This document shows positions 8,847 to 16,981 of a stretch of 64,000 bases of DNA, one piece after another (the stretch's first letter is position 1; each line of letters opens with the position of its first letter). Made by a program: the position numbers and the translations under genes. Where the stretch lies: positions 1 to 64,000 of the forward strand of contig NZ_LYXZ01000018.1 in the NCBI RefSeq assembly GCF_001676615.1, read 5' to 3'. Below the pieces are notes generated by a model that was not told the DNA's origin, ran no database searches, and saw only the letters and a program-made list of their open reading frames with translations. The DNA comes from Labrys sp. WJW. GTDB lineage: Bacteria > Pseudomonadota > Alphaproteobacteria > Rhizobiales > Labraceae.

Positions 8847-10350
8847 TCTGGCCCTGGCCACCGATCCTGGTCATGAGCAGGCCGACCTCCTCGCGATTGG
8901 TTTGGCTCCGGACGAGGGGAGGCGAGACGCGCCCCTGGCAGATCACCAGCAGCCGGTCGCAGATCTCGAAGAGCTCGTCGAGTTCCTCGGAAATCACCAG
9001 CACGGCCGCGCCCGCACGGCTGAGATCGATCAGCGTCTGGTGGATGAAGGCGGCCGCGCCGACATCGACCCCCCAGGTCGGCTGGGAAACCAGGAACAGG
9101 TTCGGCGCCAGCGCGATTTCCCGCCCCACGATGAATTTCTGCAGATTGCCGCCGGAAAGGCTGCGCGCGCTGGCGCGCGGGCCGTTCGCCTTCACCTTGA
9201 ATGTCTCGATGACGCTGCCGGCAAAGCCCATCGCCCGCTTGCGGTCGACCAGGCCATGGCGCACTAGGTCCTTGCCATGGGCCGTGAGCACGGCGTTCTC
9301 CCACAGCGCATGCGGCGGCACGGCGCCACGGCCGAGTCTCTCCTCCGGCACGAAGGCGAAACCGCGCCGGCGCCTGGCGGCGGCATCGAACCGACCGACG
9401 GCCTGTCCGCCGAAACGGATGGCCTCATGATCGGCGACAGCCCGCTCGCCGCTGAGGGCGGCGATCAGCTCGGCCTGGCCATTGCCCGAGACGCCGGCGA
9501 GGCCGACGATCTCGCCACCATGCACCTCGAAGCCGACATCGTGCAGGGCGACACTCCCCTTGTCGGATGGCACCGACAGGCCGCGTACCTGGAGGACCGG
9601 CCCGGCGCTGCGTGTCGAGGGCGTGACCTTCATTTCCGGCAGGGTCGAGCCGACCATCAGACGGGCCAGTTCCACCGATGTGCTCTGCTTGGGCTTGGCG
9701 GTGCCGGTCACCCGGCCATTGCGCAGTACGGTGGCGGAGTCGCAAAGCGCCTGCACTTCGTCGAGCTTGTGGCTGATATAGAGGATGCTGCAGCCTTCGG
9801 CGGCGAGCTGGCGCAGCGTCTCGAACAGTTTCACCACCGCCTGCGGCGTGAGCACCGAGGTCGGCTCGTCCAGGATCAGGATCTTGGGCGTGCGCAGCAG
9901 GCAGCGCACGATTTCGACGCGCTGGCGTTCGCCGACGGAGAGGTCGTGGACCCGCCGCCGGGGATCGATCGGCATGCCGTAGCGTTCCGACAGCGCCGTG
10001 ATCTGTCCGGCCAGTTCTTCCAGCCGGAAAGGGCCGGGGGCGCTGAGGGCGATGTTCTCGACGACGGTGACGGACTCGAACAGGGCGAAATGCTGGTAGA
10101 CCATCTCGATGCCGAGGGCGCGCGAACTGGCCGGGTCATGCGCATCGATCGGCCTGCCGTCGCAAAGGATCTCGCCGGAATCGGCCCGGGCCGCGCCATA
10201 GATGATCTTCATCAGCGTCGATTTGCCGGCGCCGTTCTCCCCCAGCACCGCATGGATTTCCCCGGGCATGATCGAGAGCGAGATGCCGTCATTGGCAACG
10301 ACGCCGGGATAGCTCTTGGTGATGTTGCGCAGTTCGAGGCGCGGGGGCAT
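8818..10350 (-). CDS. BMP-type nucleoside/purine ABC importer, duplicated ATPase (second system)
   Basis: A 510-residue ATPase with two nucleotide-binding domains. The first has GENGAGKSTLMK and LILDEPTSVL with signature LSVGERQRVEI; the second has GLAGVSGNGQAEL, SLSGGNLQK and SQPTWGVDVGA, i.e. a degenerate second site as in the paralogue at 2438-3943. Start 10350 is chosen because it follows AGGA with 6-bp spacing and begins exactly at the first domain; the frame extends upstream to 10401 without a ribosome site. Energises the second importer. Confidence 0.92.
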   Translation of the reverse strand: MPPRLELRNITKSYPGVVANDGISLSIMPGEIHAVLGENGAGKSTLMKIIYGAARADSGEILCDGRPIDAHDPASSRALGIEMVYQHFALFESVTVVENIALSAPGPFRLEELAGQITALSERYGMPIDPRRRVHDLSVGERQRVEIVRCLLRTPKILILDEPTSVLTPQAVVKLFETLRQLAAEGCSILYISHKLDEVQALCDSATVLRNGRVTGTAKPKQSTSVELARLMVGSTLPEMKVTPSTRSAGPVLQVRGLSVPSDKGSVALHDVGFEVHGGEIVGLAGVSGNGQAELIAALSGERAVADHEAIRFGGQAVGRFDAAARRRRGFAFVPEERLGRGAVPPHALWENAVLTAHGKDLVRHGLVDRKRAMGFAGSVIETFKVKANGPRASARSLSGGNLQKFIVGREIALAPNLFLVSQPTWGVDVGAAAFIHQTLIDLSRAGAAVLVISEELDELFEICDRLLVICQGRVSPPLVRSQTNREEVGLLMTRIGGQGQNGGSSSVAL

Positions 10351-10443
10351 GGCCGGTCCTGAATTGGCTGGACGTGATGGGGTGGGCGCGCAAGGGCCCA
10401 CCGGAGAGTTGGCCCCTCCGGTGGGAATCTTGCCGATGAAGCG

Positions 10444-11538
10444 TCAGCCGAGCTTGCCGATCATGCCCTTGACGAACCAGTTCATGCCGCGGATGTCGGC
10501 ATCCGTGGCCACCGCGCCGGCCGCGACCTTGACGGTGCCTGCCTGGTCCTTGAGTTCGCCCGCATAGGGGTGGACCTTGCCCGAGCCGATGTCGGCCTCC
10601 AGTTGCTTGAGCTTGGTGACCACGTCCGAAGGGATGGCTTCGTTGTAAGGCGCCATCTTGACCACGCCGCCGGCGAGGCCATCCCAGCGTGCCTCTGGCT
10701 TCCAATTGCCATCGGCCACGCCTTTTGCCGCGCGCACATAGTCGCTCGACCAGTCTATCGTGAAGGCGGTGAGCTGCTTGCCGGCGCCGAACTTCGACAT
10801 GTCGCTGGCATAGCCGATCGACCAGGCGCCGCCTTCGCCGGCGACCTGCACGCCGGTCGCGGTATCGGTCATCGAGCAGATCACGTCGCAGCCTTGCGAC
10901 AGCAGGGTCTTGGCGGCCTCCTTCTCCTTGCCGGGGTCGAACCAGGAATTGAGGAAGATCGCGTTGCAGGTGATCTCCGGCTTCACGCTCTGGGCGCCGA
11001 GCAGCAGCGCATTGGCGGGGCCGACGATATCGGGGATCGGGAAGCCGCCGATGAAGCCGATCTTGCCGGATTTGCTCATATAGGCTCCGGCGGCGCCGGC
11101 GACGAAGGTGCCCTCGTAATATTTGGCTTCGAAGGTGCCGAGATTGGCCAGGTGCACGATGCCGGAGCAATGCTCGAAGGCGATCTTGGGGAAGCGCGGC
11201 GCCACCTTCTGCAGCGGCGTGCCATGCGAGAAGCTGGTGCCGAAGATCAGCTTGTTGCCGGACGAAGCAAGCTCGCGGAAGACGCGTTCGGCGTCCTGCG
11301 GCATGAAGATGTTGTCGATGACGGTGATCGCGACCTTGTCGCCGAATTCCTTCTTGATCGCTTCGACGCCGAGGCTGTGCTGCTTGGTCCAGCCGATATC
11401 GGCGATGGGCGAAACGTAGACGACGCCGATCTTGAGCGGCTCATCCGCATAGGCGCGGCTCGCGAAGCTCCCGGCTCCCAGGGCAGCGCCGGCCATGCCG
11501 GAATATTGCAGGAATTTGCGCCTCGTCAGGTCGATCAT
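10444..11538 (-). CDS. BMP/PnrA-family binding protein (second system)
   Basis: A 364-residue binding protein. The N-terminal TRRKFLQYSGMAGAALGAG is a twin-arginine signal, followed by IGVVYVSPIADIGWTKQH, typical of the PnrA/BMP family. It is the first gene of the second importer operon and lies just downstream of the GntR regulator, in the same direction. It shares family and layout with the first system but is clearly different in sequence, so the two importers probably have distinct substrate preferences. Which purines or nucleosides are bound cannot be told from sequence alone. Confidence 0.9.
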   Translation of the reverse strand: MIDLTRRKFLQYSGMAGAALGAGSFASRAYADEPLKIGVVYVSPIADIGWTKQHSLGVEAIKKEFGDKVAITVIDNIFMPQDAERVFRELASSGNKLIFGTSFSHGTPLQKVAPRFPKIAFEHCSGIVHLANLGTFEAKYYEGTFVAGAAGAYMSKSGKIGFIGGFPIPDIVGPANALLLGAQSVKPEITCNAIFLNSWFDPGKEKEAAKTLLSQGCDVICSMTDTATGVQVAGEGGAWSIGYASDMSKFGAGKQLTAFTIDWSSDYVRAAKGVADGNWKPEARWDGLAGGVVKMAPYNEAIPSDVVTKLKQLEADIGSGKVHPYAGELKDQAGTVKVAAGAVATDADIRGMNWFVKGMIGKLG

Positions 11539-11600
11539 GATGGCAGTCCTCTGTTGGCTCGGTGAATGCCCGGCTTGTCGCCGAGTCTGTATGGAAGTGT

Positions 11601-12371
11601 CTATTTCGAAGTGTGGCTATGGCGATGCTTTGCCGCCTCACCATTGCTTTTCTGGGCGGTTTCTCGACGGGTCCGCAAAGTTTCGCTGGCTTCCGGCTCC
11701 AGATAAGGCTCAAGGGCTTCGCGGGGCGACAGTTCCGGGAAGACCTGCCTATCCATGATATAGCCGCGCACCACGCTGCGATGATGGGTGTCGATCAGCT
11801 CCATCGCCTGTTTGAGGCGCCCCTTCTCGAGCAGGTCGATCACCCGCGAATGATCGTCGATCAGGTTGCAATAGTCGAAATCGGCGGTGACCAGCGAGCG
11901 CAGCAGCGTGGTCCGGCGGACGAGCTGGGCATGGATGTCCTGCATCACCTTGTTGCGGCTCAAACGGACGAAGATCGTGTGGAATTCCTGGCCGAGGACA
12001 TCGGCCAGGGCATCGTTGCCGGCGGCGATGGCCTGGCGCTGGCGTTCGACATGCTGGCGCAATTCGGCCCAGCCGGCCGGACCGAGCCTGTCGCTGAGCT
12101 GCGCCGCCACGCCCTGTTCGACCAAGGTCAGCGCGTCGTAGATCTCCAGCGCTTCCTGCATGCCGGGGCGGGCGACGAAGGCGCCGCGATTGCGCTCGAT
12201 CTGGGCGAGGCCGTCATCGGCGAGCCGGATCAAGGCCTGGCGCACCACGATGCGGCTGACGTCGAAGATCTCGGCGAGCTCCCGTTCGCCGAGCTTGCAG
12301 CCCGGCACCAGCCGGTGCTCGATGATGGCCCGGGTCAGGATGTCGGCTATTGCCTGCGAGCGGCTGCTCAT
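11601..12371 (-). CDS. GntR/FadR-family transcriptional regulator
   Basis: A 256-residue regulator with an N-terminal winged helix (GCKLGERELAEIFDVSRIVV, then RQALIRLADDGL) and a C-terminal FCD-type helical domain containing spaced metal-binding-type residues (FHTIFVRL, DDHSRVIDLLEKG, HHRSVV). Start 12371 is preceded by GGGAGG with good spacing; a longer frame to 12398 exists. It is divergent from the Rieske-less oxygenase operon and upstream of the second importer, so it is the natural candidate to control both in response to a purine-derived ligand. Target and ligand are inference. Confidence 0.9.
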   Translation of the reverse strand: MSSRSQAIADILTRAIIEHRLVPGCKLGERELAEIFDVSRIVVRQALIRLADDGLAQIERNRGAFVARPGMQEALEIYDALTLVEQGVAAQLSDRLGPAGWAELRQHVERQRQAIAAGNDALADVLGQEFHTIFVRLSRNKVMQDIHAQLVRRTTLLRSLVTADFDYCNLIDDHSRVIDLLEKGRLKQAMELIDTHHRSVVRGYIMDRQVFPELSPREALEPYLEPEASETLRTRRETAQKSNGEAAKHRHSHTSK

Positions 12372-12566
12372 GCCCAATACCTCCCGCGCCGGCAGCACGG
12401 CATGTCCGAACTGCCTGCACCATATCGGTATTCAATCCTCTCTCCCTGTCAATCAAGAATCATTCTTTGTCGTGCAATTTTTAATTGATTGATATCCAAT
12501 CCTGTGGTTCCAATGCCCGTAACGGAGCTAGGTTCATGGGGAAGAGCTAGCCGAGGGGAGGGTGCG
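12372..12566. promoter_or_regulatory. Divergent promoter region between gntR-type gene and oxygenase operon
   Basis: 195 bp, AT-rich relative to the flanks. It contains the inverted repeat GATTG-ATATC-CAATC at 12487-12501, which is a plausible operator for the divergent GntR regulator. The plus-strand operon's first gene has a strong ribosome site (GAGGGGAGGG) just before 12567. Promoter boxes are not clear enough to call. Confidence 0.5.
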
Positions 12567-13433
12567 ATGAGCCAAGCAACCCTTTGTAGCGACCAAGTTC
12601 TTCTGAACGACTGGCATGTGATTGCCGACCTGGCGAACCTGATACCCGGCAAGCCCTTCCAAACCCGCCTGCTCGGCGTGGCGCTGGATATTCGCAGGGA
12701 CGACAGCGCCGATTGGCGGGTTGTCCGTCAGGGCGATGGGCGCGCTGTTGTCTCGACCAGCCGCTACGGTTTTCTGTGGGCCTGCCTGGGCGTGGCGGAG
12801 CGCGACATCCCCCTCGTGCCCGAAGCCGTGGAGGAGGATCGCTATCTGGTGACCGGTGGCTCGATCGCCGTCCGTGCCTCCGGGTTGCGGGCCGTCGAGA
12901 ATTTCCTCGACCTGGGCCATCTTCCCTTCGTGCATTCGGGCACCCTGGGAGAGGAACCTCATACCGAAGTAGCGCCCTATAACGTGCGGGTGACCGAGGC
13001 CGACGAGATCCTGGCGACCGAATGCAAGTTCTTCCAGCCCTTTGCCTCGCCCTCGGCGGAAGGAGGCTTCTTGGTCGACTATGTCTACAAGGTGATCCGG
13101 CCCTATACGGTGGCGCTCTACAAGAGCAATTCCGTGCACAAGGAGCGCTCCGACGTGATCGTGCTGTTCGTCCAGCCGGTGGACGAGGAGAATTGCGTGG
13201 CCCACCCCCTGCTTTGCTATGTGAAGGACGGTACAGGCGAGGCTGCCATCCGCGGTTTCATGCAGTTGATCTTCGCCCAGGACAAGCCGATCCTGGAGAA
13301 CCAGCTGCCCAAGCGCCTGCCGCTCGATCCGCGCGCCGAGACGCCGATCCGGGCCGACGCCGTCTCCGTCCATTACCGGCGCTGGCTCAGGGACCATGCG
13401 GTCTCCTACGGCGCCATACCGGCGCGGCTTTGA
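12567..13433 (+). CDS. Rieske-less non-heme iron oxygenase subunit (NdmC-like), first copy
   Basis: A 288-residue protein of the VanA/NdmA Rieske oxygenase family with the Rieske cluster loops missing. The N-terminus keeps the start of the Rieske fold (LLNDWHVIADLANLIPGKPF) but jumps straight to the segment that normally follows it (YGFLWACLG); no CxH or CxxH cluster motif is present. The catalytic domain is intact: NFLDLGHLPFVH gives His118 and His123, and FAQDKPILENQ gives Asp239, a 2-His-1-carboxylate iron site. This is the architecture of NdmC, the caffeine-pathway N7-demethylase subunit. It needs an external Rieske donor, which the third gene supplies. Start 12567 follows GAGGGGAGGG. I infer oxidative N-demethylation of a methylated nucleobase; the substrate is unknown. 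Confidence 0.85.
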   Translation: MSQATLCSDQVLLNDWHVIADLANLIPGKPFQTRLLGVALDIRRDDSADWRVVRQGDGRAVVSTSRYGFLWACLGVAERDIPLVPEAVEEDRYLVTGGSIAVRASGLRAVENFLDLGHLPFVHSGTLGEEPHTEVAPYNVRVTEADEILATECKFFQPFASPSAEGGFLVDYVYKVIRPYTVALYKSNSVHKERSDVIVLFVQPVDEENCVAHPLLCYVKDGTGEAAIRGFMQLIFAQDKPILENQLPKRLPLDPRAETPIRADAVSVHYRRWLRDHAVSYGAIPARL

Positions 13434-13463
13434 AGTCTGCGCCGACGCAAATCAAGAGGAACA

Positions 13464-14372
13464 ATGATGATCGAGACACGCTGCAAGGATCCGGTGACTC
13501 TCAATCTCTGGCATCCGCTCGCGGCCATGGCCGAGACGGCCGCCGGCAAGGTCGCCGAGACGGTGCTGCTGGAGGAAAGGCTTGGCTATGCGATCGATGA
13601 GCGCGGCAATGCGGCCGTCTGGTTGAAGCGACCGGGGCTTGCCGCGAGCGATCCGGTCGATGTCGAAGCCCTGGGAGACACACTGCCGGTCAAGCTAGCC
13701 TATGGCTATGTCTGGACCTCGCTCGGCACGCCGCCTGCGGAGCTCTTCCCCATTCCGGAATTCGCCGAACCCGATCGCCGCCGCTTGAATGCCGCCAGTA
13801 TCGGCGTGAATGTCTCGGCGCCGCGTGCCATCGAGAACTTCCTCGACATGGGCCATTTTCCCTATGTTCACACCGACATCCTCGGCGCCGAGCCGCATAC
13901 CGAGGTGAAGGAATATGACGTCGAGATCTCTGTTGACCGCGACGAGATCCTGGCGACGCGCTGCCGCTTCTTTCAGCCCATGGCCTCGACTGTCTCCACC
14001 GGGGGGGCCGATGTCGACTATGTCTACCGCGTTCCCCATCCCTTCTGCTCGGTGCTCTACAAATCGAGCCCGGCCGACGAGAGCCGGCGCGACGTCATCG
14101 CCGTCTTCCTGCAGCCGGTCGACCAGGAGCATGTCCGCGCCCACATGATGCTGTGCGTCCTCGACGAGGAGAACGAGGACAAGGTGATCAAGCGCTTCCA
14201 GCAGACCATTTTCGGGCAGGACAAGCCGATCCTCGAAAACCAGTTCCCCAAGCGTCTGCCACTCGATCCCAGGGCCGAGACGCCGATCCGCGCCGACAAG
14301 TCGGCGATCGCCTATCGCCGCTGGCTCAGCCAGAAGGGTGTGACCTATGGCGTCATCCCGGCCGCGACCTGA
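13464..14372 (+). CDS. Rieske-less non-heme iron oxygenase subunit (NdmC-like), second copy
   Basis: A 302-residue paralogue of the preceding protein, also lacking Rieske CxH/CxxH motifs while keeping the iron site: NFLDMGHFPYVH (His131, His136) and FGQDKPILENQ (Asp253). The two copies are almost identical in the C-terminal block LPLDPRAETPIRAD and diverge in the substrate-facing middle, suggesting a heteromeric enzyme or two substrate specificities sharing one reductase. The gene starts 30 bp after the first, behind AGAGGAACA; the first codons are ATGATG, so the start could be 13467. Function inferred from the NdmC family and operon. Confidence 0.85.
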   Translation: MMIETRCKDPVTLNLWHPLAAMAETAAGKVAETVLLEERLGYAIDERGNAAVWLKRPGLAASDPVDVEALGDTLPVKLAYGYVWTSLGTPPAELFPIPEFAEPDRRRLNAASIGVNVSAPRAIENFLDMGHFPYVHTDILGAEPHTEVKEYDVEISVDRDEILATRCRFFQPMASTVSTGGADVDYVYRVPHPFCSVLYKSSPADESRRDVIAVFLQPVDQEHVRAHMMLCVLDEENEDKVIKRFQQTIFGQDKPILENQFPKRLPLDPRAETPIRADKSAIAYRRWLSQKGVTYGVIPAAT

Positions 14373-14398
14373 CAAAGACCCGATTTTCGGAGACCACT

Positions 14399-16165
14399 AT
14401 GCTCGAGACCGCCAAGACCCGCTGGCATCCCATTGCCGCGTCGCATGACCTGCCGTTCCGCCATGTCTTCCATGGCCAGTTGCTCGGCCGCGAATTCGCC
14501 GTCTGGCGCGCCGATGACGGCTACGTCAACATCTGGGAGAACCGCTGCCTGCATCGTGGCGTGCGCCTGTCGATCGGCATCAATGATGGGCGCGAGCTCA
14601 AATGCCAATACCATGGCTGGCGCTATTCCAACCGCACCGCGGGCTGCACCTATATCCCGGCCCATCCGGCCGATGCCCCGGCGCGCACCATCACCAACCG
14701 GACCTTCGCCTCGGTGGAGCGCTACGGCCTGATCTGGTCGGCCGAGGAGCCGATCGGCGAGGTGCCGGAGATAACGGGTCTTTCGGAAGGCAATCTCCTG
14801 GCCCTGCGCGGCATCCCGGTGAATGCGCCGCCCGAATTGGTGGCGGAGGGGCTGAAAGCCTATCGTTTCCAGCCAAGCGATGCCTTGGCGGGCTCGTCTG
14901 CCGAGGCGGTGGTCGAGGCTGCCAACGGCTTGAGCGTCGCGCTGCGCTCGAAGGAAGGCGAGCACTCGACCCTGGCGGTCTTCTTCGTGCAGCCGGTCGA
15001 TTCCAACCGCTCCGTCATCCGCGGCGTGCTCGACGTCATTCCTGAAGGCGCCGCCCGGCCGGCGGTGCTGCGCCATCACAACGAGCTCCTGTCGAAATTG
15101 CGTGACAGGCTGGAACGCGAGGCGGCTGACCGGCCGACGCCCGCGCTCCTGGAGGCAGTGATCGAGCGGGTCTCGCCCGAGCTTGCCGAAATGCCTGAAC
15201 TCACCGCGCATGGCCGCAAGGCCACTATTCGCGTCGAGGTGGCGCGCAAATGGCCGGCGGCCGACGGCATTGCCGGGTTCGAACTGCGCCCGGTGAAAGG
15301 CCTGCTGCCGACCTTCCAGCCCGGCGCCCATATCGACGTGCATCTGCCCAATGGCCTGATCCGCCAATATTCGATCACCAACGGTCCGGGCGAGGCCGAC
15401 CGCTATGTCATCGGCGTCAAGCTGGAGCGCGACTCCAAGGGGGGCTCGTCCTGCCTGCACGAGACGGTGCGCGAAGGAGACGTGCTGGCGATCTCCGATC
15501 CGCGCAACAATTTCCCCCTGCGCCGGGATGCCTCGAAGACCCTCTTCATCGCTGGCGGCATCGGCGTGACCCCGATGCTGGCCATGGCCCAGGCGCTGCA
15601 TCACCAGGGGCTGGCGCATGAGTTTCACTATTTCGCGCAGAACGAGGGCCAGCTTGCCTTCCGCGATAGGCTGGATCTTCTGAAGGCGACGCTGGTGCCG
15701 CATCTCGGGCTCGGCCCGGAAGCGACGGCGGCGAAGCTGCGCGAAATTCTTGGTTCCTATGACGGCGACACGCATCTCTATCTCTGCGGCCCCGGGCCGA
15801 TGCTGGAGGCGACGCGGGCCATCGCCGCCGAGCTCGGCTGGCCGGAAGAGGCAGTGCATTTCGAGTATTTCAAGAACACCAAGGAGATCGACGACTCGTC
15901 CAGCTTCGAGATCGCCCTGGCGCGCTCGAACATGACGCTGACAGTGCCGGCAGGCCGCACCATCCTGGAAGTCATGCGCGAGGCCGGCATCGACATGCCT
16001 TCGTCCTGCGAGCAGGGGGCCTGCGGTACCTGCCTGTGCTCGGTCATCGAGGGTGAACCCGATCACCAGGACGTCTATCTCACCGAAGCCGAGAAGAAAT
16101 CGGGCACCAAGATCATGACCTGCGTGTCGCGTGCCAAATCCGCCCGCCTCATTCTCGATCTCTAG
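14399..16165 (+). CDS. Fused Rieske ferredoxin-flavin reductase-plant ferredoxin (NdmD-like)
   Basis: A 588-residue electron-transfer protein. Order of parts: a Rieske [2Fe-2S] domain (Cys50/His52 in NRCLHRGV and Cys69/His72 in KCQYHGW); a middle segment (about 115-245) resembling an oxygenase C-terminal domain (VFFVQPVDSNRS) but without the iron ligands; a flavin domain (RQYSITNGPG near 322); an NAD(P)-binding domain (AGGIGVTPM near 385, YLCGPGPML); and a plant-type [2Fe-2S] domain with Cys537, Cys542, Cys545 and Cys575. An extra N-terminal Rieske on a vanillate-demethylase-type reductase is the defining feature of NdmD. Here it supplies the cluster missing from both upstream oxygenase subunits. 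Start 14399 follows GGAG; 27 bp from the previous stop. Confidence 0.9.
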   Translation: MLETAKTRWHPIAASHDLPFRHVFHGQLLGREFAVWRADDGYVNIWENRCLHRGVRLSIGINDGRELKCQYHGWRYSNRTAGCTYIPAHPADAPARTITNRTFASVERYGLIWSAEEPIGEVPEITGLSEGNLLALRGIPVNAPPELVAEGLKAYRFQPSDALAGSSAEAVVEAANGLSVALRSKEGEHSTLAVFFVQPVDSNRSVIRGVLDVIPEGAARPAVLRHHNELLSKLRDRLEREAADRPTPALLEAVIERVSPELAEMPELTAHGRKATIRVEVARKWPAADGIAGFELRPVKGLLPTFQPGAHIDVHLPNGLIRQYSITNGPGEADRYVIGVKLERDSKGGSSCLHETVREGDVLAISDPRNNFPLRRDASKTLFIAGGIGVTPMLAMAQALHHQGLAHEFHYFAQNEGQLAFRDRLDLLKATLVPHLGLGPEATAAKLREILGSYDGDTHLYLCGPGPMLEATRAIAAELGWPEEAVHFEYFKNTKEIDDSSSFEIALARSNMTLTVPAGRTILEVMREAGIDMPSSCEQGACGTCLCSVIEGEPDHQDVYLTEAEKKSGTKIMTCVSRAKSARLILDL

Positions 16166-16186
16166 CGCAACGATAATTTTTGTAGC

Positions 16187-16266
16187 CGTCATTGCGAGCG
16201 TAGCGAAGCAATCCAGTCTCTCGAGTGCGGCTAAGCCTGGATTGCTTCGCTCCGCTCGCAATGACG
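16187..16266. repeat. Palindromic intergenic repeat (GTCATTGCGAGCG type)
   Basis: Near-perfect inverted repeat: CGTCATTGCGAGCGTAGCG at the left is mirrored by CGCTCCGCTCGCAATGACG at the right, with AAGCAATCCAG/CTGGATTGCTT inside. It occupies the gap between the reductase gene and the GST-like gene, inside the probable operon, and may act as an RNA stem between cistrons. Confidence 0.75.
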
Positions 16267-16303
16267 AAACACCACTCTTCCTGCAAGACTGCAATTCTGG
16301 GAT

Positions 16304-16957
16304 ATGACCGTGATCAAGCTCTACGACTACGAACTCTCCGGCAATTGCTACAAGCTGCGCCTGCTGATGGGCATTCTCGGCATGGCCTATGAAACCGTGC
16401 CGGTCGATTTCTATCCCGGCCGCGAGCACAAGTCTGACTGGTTCCTCAGGATCAATCCGCTCGGCCAGTTGCCGGTGATCGAGGATGACGGGCTGGTGCT
16501 GCGCGATGCCCAGGCCATCCTCGTCTATCTCGCCGCCAAATATGATGCCGGGGGTGGCTGGTATCCGCAGGGCAATCCCGCTTTGCTCGGTGAGATCAGC
16601 CAATGGCTGGCCTTCGCCGACGGCATCACCGCCACGGCCTCGGCGGCGCGGCTGCATGACGGCCTGTTCTACGAACTCGACGTCGAGGCGGCGCGATCGG
16701 GCGCCCATCGCCTGTTCCGTATCCTCGACGAGCATCTGTGGTTCGGCGAGCAGGAAAAGCGCGACTGGCTCTGCAGCGCGCCCCAGCCGACCATCGCCGA
16801 CATTGCTTGTTTTCCCTATGTGATGTTGTCGGAGGAGGGTGGCATTCCCCGCCAGGACTATCCGGCGATCCGCCGCTGGTCCGACAGGGTCAAGCGTATC
16901 AAGGGCTTTTCGGTGATGTCTGGCGTCTTCCCCGCTGGCCCGGCGAAAGCGGCGTGA
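16304..16957 (+). CDS. Glutathione S-transferase-like protein (NdmE-like)
   Basis: A 217-residue GST-fold protein: thioredoxin-like N-domain (IKLYDYELSGNCYKLRLLMG, INPLGQLPVIEDDG, LRDAQAILVYLA) and a helical C-domain. In the caffeine N7-demethylase complex a GST-like protein, NdmE, is required as a structural partner of NdmC and NdmD; the position of this gene directly after an NdmD-like gene argues for the same role. A conventional glutathione transferase cannot be excluded. It is the last gene of the operon and its stop codon lies in a strong terminator hairpin. Start ATG 16304 has only a weak ribosome site. Confidence 0.8.
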   Translation: MTVIKLYDYELSGNCYKLRLLMGILGMAYETVPVDFYPGREHKSDWFLRINPLGQLPVIEDDGLVLRDAQAILVYLAAKYDAGGGWYPQGNPALLGEISQWLAFADGITATASAARLHDGLFYELDVEAARSGAHRLFRILDEHLWFGEQEKRDWLCSAPQPTIADIACFPYVMLSEEGGIPRQDYPAIRRWSDRVKRIKGFSVMSGVFPAGPAKAA

Positions 16958-16980
16958 CCGGCACGCCGCTTTCGGTTTTC
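16946..16980. terminator. Intrinsic terminator of the oxygenase operon
   Basis: Perfect 11-bp stem AAAGCGGCGTG / CACGCCGCTTT with a 5-base loop, followed by CGGTTTTC. It overlaps the stop codon of the GST-like gene and, being symmetrical with an A-run on the other side, can also serve the convergent adenine deaminase gene that ends at 16982. Confidence 0.8.
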
Positions 16981-16981
16981 T

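Noticed and set aside
16187-16266. CRISPR-like or tRNA-like element between the reductase and GST-like genes
   Set aside because: It is a single palindromic REP-type repeat; there is no spacer-repeat periodicity and no cloverleaf with anticodon stem.
14345-16735. A 2.4-kb minus-strand open frame opposite the NdmD-like gene
   Set aside because: Antisense shadow without ribosome site or family motifs; the plus strand carries four intact cofactor domains.
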